Shown here piece by piece: positions 6,322 to 7,694 of a stretch of DNA of 7,694 nt. Source of the stretch: Fimbriimonadia bacterium (GTDB lineage Bacteria; Armatimonadota; Fimbriimonadia; Fimbriimonadales; Fimbriimonadaceae); assembly GCA_029824495.1 (NCBI GenBank), contig JALGXY010000413.1, positions 1 through 7,694 of the forward strand, read 5' to 3'. The notes beneath the pieces were generated by a model, which was not told the origin of the DNA, made no database searches, and saw only the letters and a list, made by a program, of their open reading frames with translations. How positions within the stretch are numbered: the first letter of the stretch is position 1; the number at the start of each line of letters is the position of its first letter. A program made the translations under genes and the position numbers.

Positions 6322-7329
6322 ATGCAATTCCTTGACGCCCCGATCCTGGCTCTTGAATCGAGCTGTGATGAGACGAGCGCTGCCGTCATCCATGGGCGCA
6401 GGATCATCTCATCGGTTGTGGCGAGTCAGGCTGAGCTTCACAGCCGTTGGGGTGGAGTCGTTCCAGAAGCCGCCGCACGGGCTCACATCGAAGCTGTAAT
6501 CCCCGTCGTCGACGAAGCATTAGAGAAGGCTGGACGCCCCGAAATCGCCGGGATCGCGGTCACCAATCGACCAGGGCTTGTCGGAGCACTCTCCGTCGGT
6601 GTCACAGCAGCAAAAGGCCTCTCGCTGGCCTGGAATTGCCCTCTTATCGGCGTGCACCATCTCGAAGGTCACCTCCTCTCAGTCTGTGCCGATCTTAATG
6701 GTGAACCGATGCCCCAGTTTCCTCTGCTCAGCCTGGTGGTCTCCGGGGGGCATACGGAGCTGGTCTGGGTGGAAGAGCCAGGCAGCTACCGCATGGTCGG
6801 GCAGACGCTCGACGATGCAGCCGGCGAGGCATTTGACAAGGGTGCCCGTCTTTTGGGACTCGGCTATCCCGGCGGCTATGCGGTTCAAGAGCTGGCCAAG
6901 TGCGGCAACCCAAAGCGCTACAAGCTGCCGCGAGGACTGGTCAAAGACCCTCTCAATTTCAGCTTCAGCGGCCTCAAGACAGCGATGCTGCGGCTCGTTG
7001 AACTCGAAGGCGACAATCTCAACCGTGAAGACGCGGCAGCCTCGCTTCAGGCCGCGATCGTTGAGGTCCTGATCAAAAAGGCGATGGCAGCGGCCGAGAA
7101 ACTAGATGCGTCCGCGCTCGCTCTGGTCGGCGGCGTTGCAGCCAACCAGGCTCTCAGAGAGGGTTTAAAGACATCCTGCAACCGAGAAGGGATCAGCTTC
7201 TACACACCAGATTTTTCGCTCTGCACCGACAATGCAGCCATGATCGGAATCGTCGGCTCGCTCAGGTTTGCGATGGGTGAATCCTCCGGAATGGACCTCG
7301 ACCCAACACCCTCGGCGCCGCTTCCTTAG
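6322..7329 (+). CDS. tsaD: tRNA N6-adenosine threonylcarbamoyltransferase, TsaD (Kae1/YgjD family)
   Basis: TsaD transfers the threonylcarbamoyl group from threonylcarbamoyl-AMP (made by TsaC/Sua5) to A37 of tRNAs that read ANN codons. It acts in the cytoplasm with TsaB and TsaE. The 335-residue product is of normal family length and intact. Visible family motifs are [13 protein letters not shown] (10-22), [12 protein letters not shown] (44-55), the metal site VHHLEGH (His113 and His117), VVSGGHTEL (139-147), [22 protein letters not shown] (about 164-185), FSFSGLKTA (213-221), [10 protein letters not shown] (270-279) and CTDNAAMIG (301-309) with the third ligand Asp303. The ATG at 6322 is chosen because the family usually begins a few residues before the [10 protein letters not shown] strand. 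A TTG at 6295 would add nine residues without family support. The gene is divergent from the oxidoreductase gene and overlaps the convergent recombinase gene by 4 bp. tsaB, tsaE and rimI are not in view. The gene is probably essential and constitutively expressed. Confidence 0.97.
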   Translation: MQFLDAPILALESSCDETSAAVIHGRRIISSVVASQAELHSRWGGVVPEAAARAHIEAVIPVVDEALEKAGRPEIAGIAVTNRPGLVGALSVGVTAAKGLSLAWNCPLIGVHHLEGHLLSVCADLNGEPMPQFPLLSLVVSGGHTELVWVEEPGSYRMVGQTLDDAAGEAFDKGARLLGLGYPGGYAVQELAKCGNPKRYKLPRGLVKDPLNFSFSGLKTAMLRLVELEGDNLNREDAAASLQAAIVEVLIKKAMAAAEKLDASALALVGGVAANQALREGLKTSCNREGISFYTPDFSLCTDNAAMIGIVGSLRFAMGESSGMDLDPTPSAPLP

Positions 7330-7694
7330 CCCCTCGGGTGGGCTTTGCGATAGACCTCAGCGGTCTGCTCCAAATCGAGCTGAGTGTAGACCTGCGTCGT
7401 CGCGATCGACTCGTGACCCAGCAGCTCCTGCAGGGCTCTCAGATCAGCGCCGCCACGCAGCAGATGCACCGCGTAGGTGTGCCTTAGAATGTGCGGGCTG
7501 ACCTCCCTGTCGATCCGAGCCAGCGCCTTGTAGTGCTGCAGCCTTTCGTAGGCAGCAGACCGGTTGAGCCGGCGGCCCTTTGCGCCACAGAGCACTTCTG
7601 CAGTCCCAGGATTTGCAGCCAGATCGCGGCCCTCCTTCAGCCACTTCTCGAGCCAGACCATCGTGCCGCGCGGCAGGGGCAGCCGCCTCGTCTT
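7326..7694 (-). CDS. xerC: XerC-like tyrosine recombinase, C-terminal part (5' end beyond the window)
   Basis: The frame is open to the right edge, so 122 C-terminal residues are visible and the N-terminal core-binding domain is missing. An internal ATG at 7661 is not the start, because the residues before it, [11 protein letters not shown], match the conserved KERxVPLP strand of Xer proteins. Catalytic elements seen are HILRHT (the His and Arg of H-x-x-R, residues 68 and 71 of the visible part), LLGH (His94) and the nucleophilic Tyr103 in TTQVYTQ. The first catalytic Arg, and probably the hairpin Lys, lie outside. Xer enzymes resolve chromosome dimers at dif together with a partner and FtsK. 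The tail [17 protein letters not shown] resembles XerC (LDF...VYxxAHPRA) more than XerD, so the symbol is likely but not proven; a mobile-element integrase is less likely because of the HPR tail and the housekeeping neighbour. The stop overlaps that of tsaD. Confidence 0.9.
   Translation of the reverse strand, partial: KTRRLPLPRGTMVWLEKWLKEGRDLAANPGTAEVLCGAKGRRLNRSAAYERLQHYKALARIDREVSPHILRHTYAVHLLRGGADLRALQELLGHESIATTQVYTQLDLEQTAEVYRKAHPRG

Noticed and set aside
6264..6407. In-frame N-terminal extension of the oxidoreductase to an ATG at 6407
   Set aside because: The added 48 residues lack any Rossmann-type character, overlap the 5' end of tsaD, and the family alignment starts at MSKPSLTVGLVGY.
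6578..7072. 164-codon plus-strand open frame within tsaD
   Set aside because: It is a shifted frame of an intact conserved gene; the Ser/Arg/Trp-rich composition is typical of a shadow.
7326..7694. Tyrosine recombinase as a sign of an integrated mobile element or integron
   Set aside because: The C-terminal sequence is XerC-like, the neighbour is tsaD, and no attachment-site repeats, tRNA or phage genes are visible.

Overview
The window looks like a piece of a chromosome from a diderm (Gram-negative-type) bacterium with moderately high GC (high 50s percent, judged by eye). The main evidence is a 1160-residue protein with a signal peptide, long runs of amphipathic beta strands and a C-terminal phenylalanine, which is the pattern of a transported outer-membrane beta-barrel. 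The phylum cannot be fixed from this sequence. The overall look would fit Armatimonadota (Fimbriimonadia-like) or a similar poorly sampled lineage, but that is a low-confidence impression. I see no tRNA, rRNA, insertion sequence, CRISPR array or prophage.

Layout, left to right. (1) Positions 2-1555, plus strand: an unrecognised protein, probably cut at its 5' end by the window, with a helical N-terminal part and a C-terminal beta-sandwich-like module. (2) Positions 1552-5034, minus strand: the giant outer-membrane protein, convergent with gene 1 and sharing its stop region. It carries an N-terminal module with a DYSIDY motif like those of very large barrels such as SprA, then about seven degenerate units of 50-96 residues marked by a D-x-G-F-x-x-F motif. 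It has a perfect AGGAGG ribosome binding site and a plausible extended -10 promoter. (3) Positions 5187-6263, minus strand: a Gfo/Idh/MocA-type NAD(P)-dependent oxidoreductase that appears to lack a segment near its C-terminus. (4) Positions 6322-7329, plus strand: tsaD, the tRNA t6A37 threonylcarbamoyltransferase catalytic subunit, complete with its metal ligands. (5) Positions 7326-7694, minus strand: the C-terminal part of a XerC-like tyrosine recombinase, cut by the window end.

The genes do not form one operon. Genes 2 and 3 point the same way but are 152 bp apart, and gene 2 seems to have its own promoter. Genes 3 and 4 diverge from a 58-bp spacer that holds mirrored TAAACT boxes and no convincing ribosome binding sites. 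Gene pairs 1/2 and 4/5 converge, each overlapping by 4 bp at an identical cTTAg. tsaD and xerC are housekeeping genes. The part most likely to be undescribed is the repeat-bearing giant outer-membrane protein, perhaps together with its unrecognised convergent neighbour. No complete new multi-gene system is evident.
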